34,668 bases of DNA from a virus. Made by a program: the position numbers and the translations under genes. Location: positions 1 to 34,668 of the IMG/VR virus record IMGVR_UViG_3300008627_001174; one strand, written 5' to 3'. Of the stretch, positions 1 to 8,309 are shown in pieces. Within the stretch, counting starts at the first letter, position 1; each line of letters starts with the position of its first letter. The notes under the pieces were generated by a model. The model was not told the origin of the DNA. It searched no databases and saw only the letters and a list, made by a program, of their open reading frames with translations.

Positions 1-537
1 TTAAAGGTATTCGAAATTCTGGACGAAAGAAGTAAGAATGGCCAAGATTTTTTTCGCATTGTAGAAACGGGTACTGCTAGAGCAGACCATGGCCATTTGT
101 GCTTTGGCGGTGACGGATGCTGTACTTACATTTTTGATAAGTTTGTGAATCATTATGATGGTGAAGTATTATCCGTTGATATCAATGAAAAAAATTGTCG
201 GTATTCCACCTCTATTACTTCACAGAAAACAGTATTATACCATCAAGACTCCGTGGAGATGCTTTGGTCAATGCCAGAAGCCGACAAGGTGGACCTTCTT
301 TATTTGGACACCATTGATTTTGATCCTGAAAATCCGTATCCTTCTATGTCTCAATGTATGAAAGAGCTTTGTGCTGCTATGAAAAATTTAAGACCTGAGT
401 CCATAGTCATTATCGATTCTCATGATCCGCTCTTTACGGGAGGAAAGATGTGCAAGAGCTTGTACGTCAAGAACTTTATGAGTGATATAAAAGCAGATCT
501 ACTTTTTGAAGATTATCAAATTGGGTGGATTTTCGAA
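1..537 (+). repeat. Diverged direct repeat, copy A (methyltransferase domain)
   Basis: The encoded protein aligns without large gaps to that of 7761-8305; for example both encode TYIFDKFVNHYDGEVLSVDI and CRYS followed by QDSVEMLWS. At the DNA level long stretches match with scattered third-position changes. This is a gene-domain duplication about 7.7 kb apart, not a mobile element. Confidence 0.75.
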
Positions 538-1302
538 AGTGACGACACCAATATAGACGAAAAAGATACCAGTACGAATAAAAACGTCGATATGTCTGTA
601 ATGACTGAGACTCGTCATGCCGCGGCTCAAGAATACGAATGGGCTGCGACAGTTGACTGGGTAGGACATGCTCTTCCTACTTTGAATCATTGGGTCGAGG
701 AGAGGAATGATACAGAATATTGGTGCGGTGAATCGGGTGAAATGGCCAACCTAAATCAATTTTTTCTTAATGATGAAGATGTTTGGTTAAAATTTGCAAA
801 AGAAATTCAGGATAAGACTTTGTTGGAAATTGGGGGGTCTTGTTTTGGAACAGTGGCTAGATGGAGCTTTATAAAGACTCGTATACATATTGAGCCGTTG
901 TTACCGAAGATTAATCCTTTCCTTGAGAAAGCGCTCCAAGGCCGCGACTCCTGGTACAAGGATGTAATCGAGTATCCAGTTTGTGCCGAAGAATTTATAT
1001 CTGAGCTCGAAGATAGAATTGATGGGTGCATTTATACTAGAAATTGTCTTGATCACACCAAGAATCCCTGGGCAATTTTAGACAATATTGGTCGGTATGC
1101 TAAAAAGGGTTGTTATTTGTTATTGTGGACTGAAATAGCACACCTCGATGGTGGGGATGTTGGTCATATAGACATAACTCATAATCCTGAAGATTTAGAG
1201 AGCTATATCAAGAATTTGGGCTTTGAAATTATAAGACCAGTCGTTGTTGGGAATTTAGAGCATACACTAGAATATGGTTGTTTTGCCATAAAGAATGAGT
1301 AA
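1..1302 (+). CDS. Two-domain SAM-dependent methyltransferase, 5' partial
   Basis: The reading frame is open from base 1, so the true start lies upstream; the first possible start inside the window (TTG at 97) would cut the conserved VETGT segment. About 433 residues are visible. Domain 1 (visible residues about 1-180) has the layout of CmcI-like/Methyltransf_24 enzymes: VETGT, then EVLSVDI (SAM-binding acidic residue) and LLYLDT. A linker of about 35 residues follows. Domain 2 has its own SAM motif, LLEIGGS near bases 819-840, and a CLDHTKNP segment typical of class I methyltransferases. Domain 1 is a close paralogue of the separate gene at 7665-8309, which lacks domain 2. A likely role is methylation of a sugar hydroxyl or carboxyl in the surrounding glycan pathway; the substrate is unknown. 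Confidence 0.8.
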   Translation, partial: LKVFEILDERSKNGQDFFRIVETGTARADHGHLCFGGDGCCTYIFDKFVNHYDGEVLSVDINEKNCRYSTSITSQKTVLYHQDSVEMLWSMPEADKVDLLYLDTIDFDPENPYPSMSQCMKELCAAMKNLRPESIVIIDSHDPLFTGGKMCKSLYVKNFMSDIKADLLFEDYQIGWIFESDDTNIDEKDTSTNKNVDMSVMTETRHAAAQEYEWAATVDWVGHALPTLNHWVEERNDTEYWCGESGEMANLNQFFLNDEDVWLKFAKEIQDKTLLEIGGSCFGTVARWSFIKTRIHIEPLLPKINPFLEKALQGRDSWYKDVIEYPVCAEEFISELEDRIDGCIYTRNCLDHTKNPWAILDNIGRYAKKGCYLLLWTEIAHLDGGDVGHIDITHNPEDLESYIKNLGFEIIRPVVVGNLEHTLEYGCFAIKNE

Positions 1303-2080
1303 TATGGAATTTGAAACGATATATTGCAATTACGCTGATGAAAATTATGAGCATCATCAAAGAAACATGGTGAACCATGTGATTGAAAACGGTATATTCG
1401 ATTACGTTTGTGACTACACAAGGGAATGGCTTGTGACGACAGAATTTTATAAAGAAAATAAGTCCATTTTAGATAGAGAGCGCTTAGCTGGGTATATGCT
1501 ATGGAAACCGTTTATTATTTTAGACGTTTTAGAGAAAGCAAAAGAAAACCAGATTGTTGTTTATATGGACGTGGGTGATGTGCCCAACAAGGGTATTTCG
1601 GATTATGTAAAAAAATGGATGAAAAATAACGATTTATTAATTACGTTGGGCGGAAACAAAAATCGTCAAATGACGAAAAGAGACACCTTTATTTTAATGG
1701 ATTGTGAAGAAGAAAAATATTATAACGCTATTCAAGTCGAGGCGGGTTTCTTTGCAGCAAAGAAAACTACAAGTAATATTGCTTTTATTCGGGAGTGGCT
1801 AGAATATTGTAAGGATGAGAGAATACTAACAGATATTCCAAACCAGCTCGGCGTCTCTAATTTTGATGAGTTTATAGATCATCGTCATGATCAAAGTATT
1901 TTGTCACTTTTACAAGTAAAATATAATATCCAAACATCTTCTAAGCATAGAGGATACGTGGGGTTTAACGTTAATATGCACAAAAAGGGTCACAAGTACG
2001 CAAATGGCGGGTCTAGTATTGGGACATCTGGGATATTTTCCCATTGGAATAATCGTGGGGAGTGGAGAGCAGAAGAATGA
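1295..2080 (+). CDS. Glycosyltransferase-like protein (GT-A type)
   Basis: 261 residues. The ATG at 1295 overlaps the end of the preceding gene by 8 bases. The protein has the segments of a family of nucleotide-sugar transferases found in capsule and LPS loci: GYMLWKPFIILDVL followed by VVYMDVGD (probable metal/nucleotide-binding acidic motif), EAGFFAAKK in the middle and DHRHDQSIL near the C-terminus. I see no signal peptide or membrane segment, so it probably acts in the cytoplasm. The donor and acceptor cannot be read from the sequence. The family call is from pattern memory; a structure-based search would test it. Confidence 0.6.
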   Translation: MSNMEFETIYCNYADENYEHHQRNMVNHVIENGIFDYVCDYTREWLVTTEFYKENKSILDRERLAGYMLWKPFIILDVLEKAKENQIVVYMDVGDVPNKGISDYVKKWMKNNDLLITLGGNKNRQMTKRDTFILMDCEEEKYYNAIQVEAGFFAAKKTTSNIAFIREWLEYCKDERILTDIPNQLGVSNFDEFIDHRHDQSILSLLQVKYNIQTSSKHRGYVGFNVNMHKKGHKYANGGSSIGTSGIFSHWNNRGEWRAEE

Positions 2081-2403
2081 GTAGTGATAAAAAGACATAT
2101 GTGTTTGATTTGGATAATACGCTATGCGACACGAAGCGAAACGCTGATGATACAGCGTGGGGGTATTTAGACTCTAAGCCACATCTCGACAGAATAGAGA
2201 GAGTAAATGAGCTGTTTCAACAAGGTCACACAATCATTATAGAGACAGCTCGTGGCTCGTTTTCCAAGGTTAATTGGTATATCCAGACCCATGAGCAATT
2301 AACGTCGTGGGGCCTGAAATTCCATCAGTTAAGAACGGGCGTAAAATTTGCTGCCGACTATTTTATTGATGACAAGGCAATAAATTCAGAGGAGTTTTTT
2401 TAG
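2077..2403 (+). CDS. Small HAD-family phosphatase
   Basis: 108 residues from the ATG at 2077, which overlaps the previous stop (ATGA). An in-frame GTG at 2062 would add five residues but lies inside the preceding gene. HAD motif I is FDLDNTLCDT (nucleophile D11, acid D13); motif II is probably in IIETARG and motif IV is FIDDKAI. There is no cap domain, so a phosphorylated small molecule or sugar is a fitting substrate. Related short HAD proteins occur in capsule loci. Its position next to a HisC-like enzyme and a UDP-sugar dehydrogenase suggests removal of phosphate from an amino-alcohol or sugar intermediate; GmhB-like heptose-bisphosphate phosphatase activity is an alternative. Confidence 0.8.
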   Translation: MSSDKKTYVFDLDNTLCDTKRNADDTAWGYLDSKPHLDRIERVNELFQQGHTIIIETARGSFSKVNWYIQTHEQLTSWGLKFHQLRTGVKFAADYFIDDKAINSEEFF

Positions 2404-3740
2404 TGGCCGCCGAGATAGCAGCTTCGAATAGGCACATACCACTTTTCAAAAAGACCTATTATGGTTTAGTTCCTTTTGAGAGACGATACGGAAGCGCTTT
2501 CGATAAGACTTACAAGTTCTTATGCGAGTCTGAGTCATGGACTTTGCAGAGACTTCTAGATTATCAACACGTCCAATTTAAGCTACTCATTTCTCATGTG
2601 TATAAGAACGTTCCATATTATAGGCGTTTAATGAATGAAAGGGGTCTTACTATTGATTCGTTTCGAACCATCGAAGACCTTCATTTGCTGCCGTATCTTA
2701 CTAAAGAAATTATTAGAGACAATATTCAAGATCTAATCGCAACAAACATGAATGATCGCCCGGTCGAGTTTAGAACAAGCGGCTCAACAGGAAAGAAGTT
2801 AGTATTCTATGGCACTGACGATCTTTATAAAAAAGAAGCCGCGTTTATTTTAAGGGCTTTTCGCTCCCACGGTGCGACGATGTACGATAAGCCCAGTGTG
2901 TGGATACGAAGGTACGTTCCTAAGAACAATAACTCTCCGCTTTGGTATTACGATCATGAGCTCAGGCGCCTATACATGTCTGCTTACAATATCAATTCTG
3001 ATACCATCAAGGATTATGTCACAGAGATTAATCGAAAGAAATATCACACTTTAGTTGGCTACCCGTCAAGCATCTATATTTTTGCATGTATGTGCGAAGA
3101 ATCAGGCTTATATCCGGCCGGTATAGAGGCAATCCATGTAGCATCAGAAAAAATGCTGGATAAATGGAAAGACAAAATCGAAGAAGTTTTTGGGATAATT
3201 CCAAAGGCTCATTATGGTATGCAGGAAAAAGTTGTATTGCACCATCAGACGTCGCATTCGACTGCTTATATCGAAAATTTTGAGTATGGCATTACTGAAT
3301 TTGATAATACCGAAGGTCAAAATGTTATTGTAGGTACAGGATTTTTAAATTACTATATGCCTTTTATTCGATATCGCACAAGTGATGTGGGGATACTGAA
3401 CCCGGATGGGGCCCCCTATCGTATGTTAGATATCGATGGAAGATGTGACGATATTCTTGTTTCAAAAAATGGTGCCCGCCTTCCTGGTGTTAATTTTTAT
3501 ACGATGATGTACAAGATTGACGGTGTAAAAATGTTCCAGATTATTCAGAAGACCAGGGAAACAATCGAATTTCTTTTAGTGCCCAATGAACACTACACAG
3601 AGGAAACGATATTAGAAATAACAACAGGCTTAAAACAGAGATTAGGAAATTTAGATATTAGTGTTCAAGTAGTCGAGAAAATCAAAAGAAGCCACGATAC
3701 TGGCAAAATCAGGTGCATATTCAATGAGTGTGAAAGCTAA
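2403..3740 (+). CDS. PaaK/CapK-family adenylate-forming enzyme
   Basis: 445 residues. The GTG start at 2403 shares a base with the previous TAG stop. The family (phenylacetate-CoA ligase, coenzyme F390 synthetase, CapK) activates carboxylates with ATP. Visible motifs are the phosphate-binding loop FRTSGSTGKK (about residues 123-132) and FIRYRTSDVG, matching the family's RYrTGD motif, here with serine for glycine. The length is normal for the family. Members in capsule clusters are common but mostly uncharacterised. Beside a UDP-sugar dehydrogenase that would supply a uronic acid, activation of that carboxylate for amide or ester formation is a reasonable inference, not shown. Confidence 0.8.
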   Translation: MAAEIAASNRHIPLFKKTYYGLVPFERRYGSAFDKTYKFLCESESWTLQRLLDYQHVQFKLLISHVYKNVPYYRRLMNERGLTIDSFRTIEDLHLLPYLTKEIIRDNIQDLIATNMNDRPVEFRTSGSTGKKLVFYGTDDLYKKEAAFILRAFRSHGATMYDKPSVWIRRYVPKNNNSPLWYYDHELRRLYMSAYNINSDTIKDYVTEINRKKYHTLVGYPSSIYIFACMCEESGLYPAGIEAIHVASEKMLDKWKDKIEEVFGIIPKAHYGMQEKVVLHHQTSHSTAYIENFEYGITEFDNTEGQNVIVGTGFLNYYMPFIRYRTSDVGILNPDGAPYRMLDIDGRCDDILVSKNGARLPGVNFYTMMYKIDGVKMFQIIQKTRETIEFLLVPNEHYTEETILEITTGLKQRLGNLDISVQVVEKIKRSHDTGKIRCIFNECES

Positions 3741-4782
3741 AAAGCGGGTGATGTCTTTAGAGCCCTACAACGTCGGAAAACGATTTGAATTACCCGTTGG
3801 GTGGGAATGCTTTGATTGGAATGAATCTGCATTTCCTCCAACTCCTCATGTTCGTAATGCTATTGAAGAGTTCATGAAAAGTGGCAAGATGGAAAAATAT
3901 CCGGATATTTCAAATAAGCGTTTAAAGGAAGAACTTTCTCTTTATGTGAATTTACCCACAAGTCATATTGAGGCCTATAATGGGTCTGACGCTGCACTAA
4001 GGGATATTTTTGCGGTTTTCGTAGATGAAGAAACACGGGTCCTATCCTATCAACCCTCATACACTCAGGTGGATACCTTTATTGTTCTCAATACAGAGCA
4101 TTATACGCAGGTACAAATCGAAGACCCTTTAGGCAATCATGTTTATGACTTTAGTCACTGTGCAAATTACGACGTGGTGTATCTTGTAACTCCCAACAAT
4201 CCCACTGGAAAGACGATTTCACTTTCCGTGATTACTTCATTAGTGGAAAAATATAGAGAGACTTTGTTTGTAGTAGACGAAGCGTATTACGAATATTCAG
4301 GTATTTCATGTTCAGACTTGGTTTTAGAGCATGAAAATCTTTTAGTAATAAGAACGTTTTCTAAGGCATTCGGCTTAGCAGCCCTTAGGTTAGGGTATGT
4401 GCTTGGACATCCTTCTTCTTTGTTCTTGTTAAGAAAAATTAAAAATGGGAAGAGCGTTAATGCACTTTCTCAAGTGGCTGGTATAGCTTGTTTGGAGGAC
4501 TTATCATATCTCCATGCTCGTGTTAGTGAAATAAAGGAATCAAAAAGAGCGTTCATCGAAGGAGTAAACAGGTTTCCAGGTTTTTATGCCTTAGAAAGTG
4601 AAGCGAATTTTGTTTTACTTCGAGTACCAGATGTTTCTTCTTTTATTGACACCATGACACAAAACAAGATTGTAGTTCGTGATCGCAGCTATATAACAAA
4701 TTTAGAAAATTGTGTTAGAATCACTATTGGATCATTGGTTCATGTGGATAACATTTTGAATATAATAGAGCGGAGCACATAG
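3724..4782 (+). CDS. HisC-like PLP-dependent aminotransferase or decarboxylase
   Basis: 352 residues, normal for the histidinol-phosphate aminotransferase/CobD group of fold-type I PLP enzymes. Key residues are in place: NNPTG at 158-162, D185 in VVDEAYYEY, the Schiff-base lysine K214 in FSKAFG and R222 in LRLGY. The start overlaps the previous gene by 17 bases; GTG at 3730 is an alternative. No other histidine-biosynthesis gene is nearby, so a role in sugar decoration is more likely than amino-acid synthesis. In Campylobacter capsule loci, enzymes of this group make serinol phosphate or ethanolamine phosphate for uronic-acid amides; the same could apply here with the neighbouring HAD and dehydrogenase genes. 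Confidence 0.82.
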   Translation: MSVKAKKRVMSLEPYNVGKRFELPVGWECFDWNESAFPPTPHVRNAIEEFMKSGKMEKYPDISNKRLKEELSLYVNLPTSHIEAYNGSDAALRDIFAVFVDEETRVLSYQPSYTQVDTFIVLNTEHYTQVQIEDPLGNHVYDFSHCANYDVVYLVTPNNPTGKTISLSVITSLVEKYRETLFVVDEAYYEYSGISCSDLVLEHENLLVIRTFSKAFGLAALRLGYVLGHPSSLFLLRKIKNGKSVNALSQVAGIACLEDLSYLHARVSEIKESKRAFIEGVNRFPGFYALESEANFVLLRVPDVSSFIDTMTQNKIVVRDRSYITNLENCVRITIGSLVHVDNILNIIERST

Positions 4783-6011
4783 TGGATATTTCTTTTATAG
4801 GTCTTGGGAAGCTAGGGCTACCCTTGGCATGCTGTCTTGCCAAGTCAAAAAACAGAGTGCTGTGTGTTGATAAAAATGAACATGTATTAGACAAATTAAA
4901 TCGTAAGACGCTTCCTTTTTTTGAGCCTGGATTAGAAGAGCTTTTGCTTGAGGTGAGTCCAAATATAATAGGCTTTACTGATTCATATTTTCGAGCAATC
5001 AATGAGACAAATGCGACAATAATTTTAGTGAACACACAATTGGGCGATGATGGATATGCATCTGACTTTGTGGAGTCCGCACTTTCCGATATTGCTTTAA
5101 ATCTTCGAATGAGCGATAAGCCGTATCATACAATCGTACTGTCTTCTACAATATTACCCAGTACAATCAAGACAAAGCTAATTCCTCTAGTAGAGAAAAT
5201 TTCTAAAAGAAAGTATAAAGAAGGTTTCGGTTTCTCATACGTTCCAGATTTTGTGCGGTTAGGCGCTGTTATTCAAGATTTTAGAAATCCAGAATTTTTC
5301 TTGATAGGTGCGAATTGTGATTATGATTATAACGTAACAAAAGAGATTTTTGAAGGCTTACATGAAAATGATCCTCCAAACTACAAGTTGACACTTGAAG
5401 AAGCAGAGATTGCGAAAGTGGGATTAAACGCTTTTATTGTTAGCAAAATTACATTTGCAAATTTTCTTGGCCGGTTATGCGATGATTTAGAAAATGTTGA
5501 TATTCATAATATTACCGAAGCAATTGGAAATGATCGTAGAATTTCTCCGTTTTTCTTTCGATCGGGAGCGCCATATGGCGGAACATGCTTCCCACGTGAT
5601 ACATGGGCCTTTATAAGATTTGCCCAAGACCGTGGTTATCAAGCGAAAAATTTAATATTTGCCGATGAAGTTAATGAAATGGTTTACCAAGACATCTTGA
5701 AGAAAGCATCGAGATTTGAGCGCATAGGAATTTTGGGATTGTCGTTTAAACCAAATTCACCAGTTACGATTGGGTCACCGTCCGTTCGATTGATAAAGGA
5801 CCTCAAAAAACTTGGGAAGCAAGTTTATACATTCGACCCACTTTTGGAAACATACGAAAATTTAGATGATGAAGTGACAGCATGCAAAAGCCCACAGGCA
5901 TGTGTCGATTGTTCTGACGTAGCAGTTGTAATGCACTATGATTTGAGATATAATGGATTATCATTTTTTGATACCAAAATTATCGACGTTTGGGGTATTG
6001 GTAATGAGTGA
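4782..6011 (+). CDS. UDP-glucose/GDP-mannose dehydrogenase family protein
   Basis: 409 residues. The GTG start shares a base with the previous TAG stop. These enzymes oxidise C6 of a nucleotide sugar twice with NAD to give a uronic acid. The NAD-binding loop GLGKLG is at 7-12, the conserved K212 and N216 lie in AKVGLNAF, and the catalytic cysteine is C269 in GGTCFPRD. The C-terminal domain begins with LGLSFKPNS. UDP-glucose is the commonest substrate, but UDP-HexNAc relatives cannot be excluded. It is likely to supply a uronate for the PaaK-like enzyme encoded upstream and for the glycan as a whole. Confidence 0.87.
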   Translation: MDISFIGLGKLGLPLACCLAKSKNRVLCVDKNEHVLDKLNRKTLPFFEPGLEELLLEVSPNIIGFTDSYFRAINETNATIILVNTQLGDDGYASDFVESALSDIALNLRMSDKPYHTIVLSSTILPSTIKTKLIPLVEKISKRKYKEGFGFSYVPDFVRLGAVIQDFRNPEFFLIGANCDYDYNVTKEIFEGLHENDPPNYKLTLEEAEIAKVGLNAFIVSKITFANFLGRLCDDLENVDIHNITEAIGNDRRISPFFFRSGAPYGGTCFPRDTWAFIRFAQDRGYQAKNLIFADEVNEMVYQDILKKASRFERIGILGLSFKPNSPVTIGSPSVRLIKDLKKLGKQVYTFDPLLETYENLDDEVTACKSPQACVDCSDVAVVMHYDLRYNGLSFFDTKIIDVWGIGNE

Positions 6012-6020
6012 GGATGAATC

Positions 6021-6872
6021 GTGCACAGTATTATATTGACCATCCATAATGGCGCGAGACGTATGGCTGATGGCGAAATATTACTGGAAAGAGTGCTAGA
6101 TGGTCTCATCAATAATTCGGTGGGCGATTATGAATTATTATGTATGCTGGATGGATGTACCGACGGTTCAGAATTAATTGTTGAAAAATATATTGATTCG
6201 AGTAAGCACTTAGACATTCGTGCAATTATCACACCAGACATATATGAGCTTCGAACAAATAACGTTGGATTTAAAGCGTCGAAAGGTGAGTATGTCATAG
6301 TCGTTCAGGATGATCAAATTGTGACAGAGCCCGGATGGAACCGGCGGATGCAAGAACCATTTGACGTATTTGATGATGTCTTCGCAGTAACTGCCAGAAC
6401 AGCGCACAATTGGATTTTGAATCCTAATAGCAAACATTTTGGAACAGATACGATTTTAGACAATTGTTGGTGTGATATTTTTCTAGCGACAGATCATGCT
6501 TATGGGTATCCTATACAGATGACAAATTATAAAAGAGATGAATTTGCTGTGAGAGGGACAGTTAACCGAGGACCCTTGATGATCAATCATAAAGATTTAA
6601 GAAGTATGAATTATCTCGATGATGAGTTCGCTCCTTGTGATATGGACGATCATGACTTAATGTTTAGAGCGTACAAACAACTTGGGAAAATTTGCGGCGG
6701 TTATCGAATTGGTGTTGAGTCAAAACCAGCCTGGAGTGGGTCGACAGTCAGCGGATCTGTACCGCCATGGGCGCTACGATCTCATCACAAAAATTGTAGA
6801 ATTTTTTATAGTAGAAACAAAGATGTCCTGACTGAACGTCGTATTGTGGAAAATCGTAGAATTACTCATTAA
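6021..6872 (+). CDS. Glycosyltransferase family 2
   Basis: 283 residues from a GTG at 6021, preceded by AGGA at a good Shine-Dalgarno distance. The N-terminal GT-A fold is shown by SIILTIHNGA, LLCMLDGCTDGS and VIVVQDDQ (D97-D98, nucleotide and metal binding). DMDDHDLMFR near residue 215 resembles the catalytic ED-type motif. No membrane segments are seen, so it probably works at the inner face of the membrane or on a soluble acceptor. Sugar specificity is unknown. Confidence 0.8.
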   Translation: MHSIILTIHNGARRMADGEILLERVLDGLINNSVGDYELLCMLDGCTDGSELIVEKYIDSSKHLDIRAIITPDIYELRTNNVGFKASKGEYVIVVQDDQIVTEPGWNRRMQEPFDVFDDVFAVTARTAHNWILNPNSKHFGTDTILDNCWCDIFLATDHAYGYPIQMTNYKRDEFAVRGTVNRGPLMINHKDLRSMNYLDDEFAPCDMDDHDLMFRAYKQLGKICGGYRIGVESKPAWSGSTVSGSVPPWALRSHHKNCRIFYSRNKDVLTERRIVENRRITH

Positions 6873-6896
6873 AAATGGAGCAAGGATTTATAGACC

Positions 6897-7634
6897 ATGA
6901 TTGATCTAACCAGAGGATTTGTCTTTATTCACATTGGTAATTGTGCAGGGACAAGTATAGAATACTCCTTACGTGCTCCATCGACCGAGCTGGTCCCCTG
7001 GGATAACAAAGGCGCTACACAGCACCTTACATATTCTGAAATTAAACGCTGGTATTTGGTTCGAGCCTCCCGACCTGGCCCAATTGGTAAGCATTTGGTA
7101 CCAGATATATACGCTAAATTCGATAGCTTGTTTAAGTTTACAGTCATAAGAAACCCATGGGATAGAATGGTTGCGAAATATAGACATGAAGCAAGGCCTT
7201 GGAACCAGTGGCTCGAGATTTGCAAAAGCGGTGTGAAAGCAGGGCCCTCATTTAAAGAATTTCTTTTGGGGAGCAAAGATTGGAATGTTCATGATTTAAA
7301 CGACCCATTGTTCGACCACCGCCACTGGGCACCATTCCTTAATTGGTTTGGGAAAGATGACCTAAATTTTTATATAGGGTTTGATAATCTGGACGAAGAT
7401 TATCAAAAAGTGTGTGGAATACTGGGTATACAAGATGCTCCCTTAAAAGATTTATTTCCAGATATAGGCGGACCAATTAGGGCTCCAAATAGGAAATTAG
7501 ACGAAAGAGGTAATGCACGACGACATTACAGCTATTATTATGATCAAGAGTCAATAGATTTTATTGCAAAAAGATTTAAAGAAGACATTGATTTTTTTGG
7601 GTTTGAATTTGAAGACAAACGACATGCTAAATAA
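6897..7634 (+). CDS. Sulfotransferase-like protein, altered PAPS loop
   Basis: 245 residues. The layout matches the Sulfotransfer_2 group, which moves sulfate from PAPS to carbohydrates: the 5'-phosphosulfate loop FIHIGNCAGTS (residues 10-20) and the 3'-phosphate motif VIRNPWDRMVAKY (83-95). Two positions differ from the usual pattern: the lysine normally found in hIPKtaGTS is N15, and the serine usual in RxPxxRxxS is A93. The fold is probably kept, but normal sulfotransfer activity is uncertain. It could be inactive, use another donor, or bind a glycan. A second sulfotransferase-like gene at 8306 has both usual residues. Confidence 0.7.
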   Translation: MIDLTRGFVFIHIGNCAGTSIEYSLRAPSTELVPWDNKGATQHLTYSEIKRWYLVRASRPGPIGKHLVPDIYAKFDSLFKFTVIRNPWDRMVAKYRHEARPWNQWLEICKSGVKAGPSFKEFLLGSKDWNVHDLNDPLFDHRHWAPFLNWFGKDDLNFYIGFDNLDEDYQKVCGILGIQDAPLKDLFPDIGGPIRAPNRKLDERGNARRHYSYYYDQESIDFIAKRFKEDIDFFGFEFEDKRHAK

Positions 7635-7664
7635 TCATTGGATTGTTGAGAATAGGAGAATAAA

Positions 7665-8309
7665 ATGAGCTTTGCTGAGTATTTCAAGAAAGAGTTTTAT
7701 AACAGGCTGCTTAGTCCGAATCACCCTGCAACTGTGCCGCGTGATAGAGCGAGTTGTTTATTGAAGATATTTGAGTTACTAGATGAAAAAAAGAGTAATG
7801 GTCAAAATTATTTTCGTATAGTAGAAACGGGTACAACTCGTCCTGACCATGGACACTTGTGTTTTGGTGATGATGGGTGCGGTACTTACATTTTTGATAA
7901 ATTTGTAAACCATTATGATGGGGAAGTATTGTCTGTTGATATCGATGAAAAAAATTGTCGGTACTCTAATGCTCTGACATCTGAGAAAACGAAGGTATTC
8001 TGTCAAGATTCTGTTGAGATGTTATGGTCTTTACCCGTTGACTTTAAGATTGATTTTCTTTATCTCGATTCTTTTGATTTTTCCGCTGAAGACCCCCACC
8101 CTTCGATGCTTCATCATGTGAAGGAGCTTTGCGCTGTTATGAAAAATTTAAATCCAGGTGCTTTAATTGTGGTTGATGATCATAACGTCGTTGATGATGA
8201 GTCTTCGCCAGAGGGTAAAATAGGAAAAGGCTCTTATGTAAAAGACTTCATGTGTAATATAGGCGCGGAGCTGCTTTTTGAAGGATACCAGATTGGGTGG
8301 AAGCTGTGA
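7665..8309 (+). CDS. SAM-dependent methyltransferase (CmcI-like), paralogue of the first gene
   Basis: 214 residues. The ATG at 7665 has GGAG seven bases upstream. Class I methyltransferase features are FRIVETGT, EVLSVDI (acidic SAM residue), FLYLDS and LIVVDDH. The protein is a single domain and strongly resembles domain 1 of the gene that enters at base 1, differing mainly around residues 170-190 (VVDDESSPEGKIG). It shows what the missing N-terminus of the first gene probably looks like: about 32 residues before LKIFELLD. It lies between two sulfotransferase-like genes, so methylation of a glycan hydroxyl is the best guess. Confidence 0.8.
   Translation: MSFAEYFKKEFYNRLLSPNHPATVPRDRASCLLKIFELLDEKKSNGQNYFRIVETGTTRPDHGHLCFGDDGCGTYIFDKFVNHYDGEVLSVDIDEKNCRYSNALTSEKTKVFCQDSVEMLWSLPVDFKIDFLYLDSFDFSAEDPHPSMLHHVKELCAVMKNLNPGALIVVDDHNVVDDESSPEGKIGKGSYVKDFMCNIGAELLFEGYQIGWKL
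7761..8305 (+). repeat. Diverged direct repeat, copy B (methyltransferase domain)
   Basis: Counterpart of bases 1-537; base 7761 aligns with base 1. Similarity ends at QIGW, just before the stop codon of this copy, whereas copy A continues into a second methyltransferase domain. Confidence 0.75.

Noticed and set aside
3724-4782. True histidine-biosynthesis hisC
   Set aside because: No other his gene is near and the neighbours are capsule-type enzymes; the PLP fold is clear but histidinol-phosphate specificity is not supported.
6929-7276. 115-codon minus-strand frame
   Set aside because: A shadow of the sulfotransferase-like gene, no recognisable motifs, and every real gene here is on the + strand.
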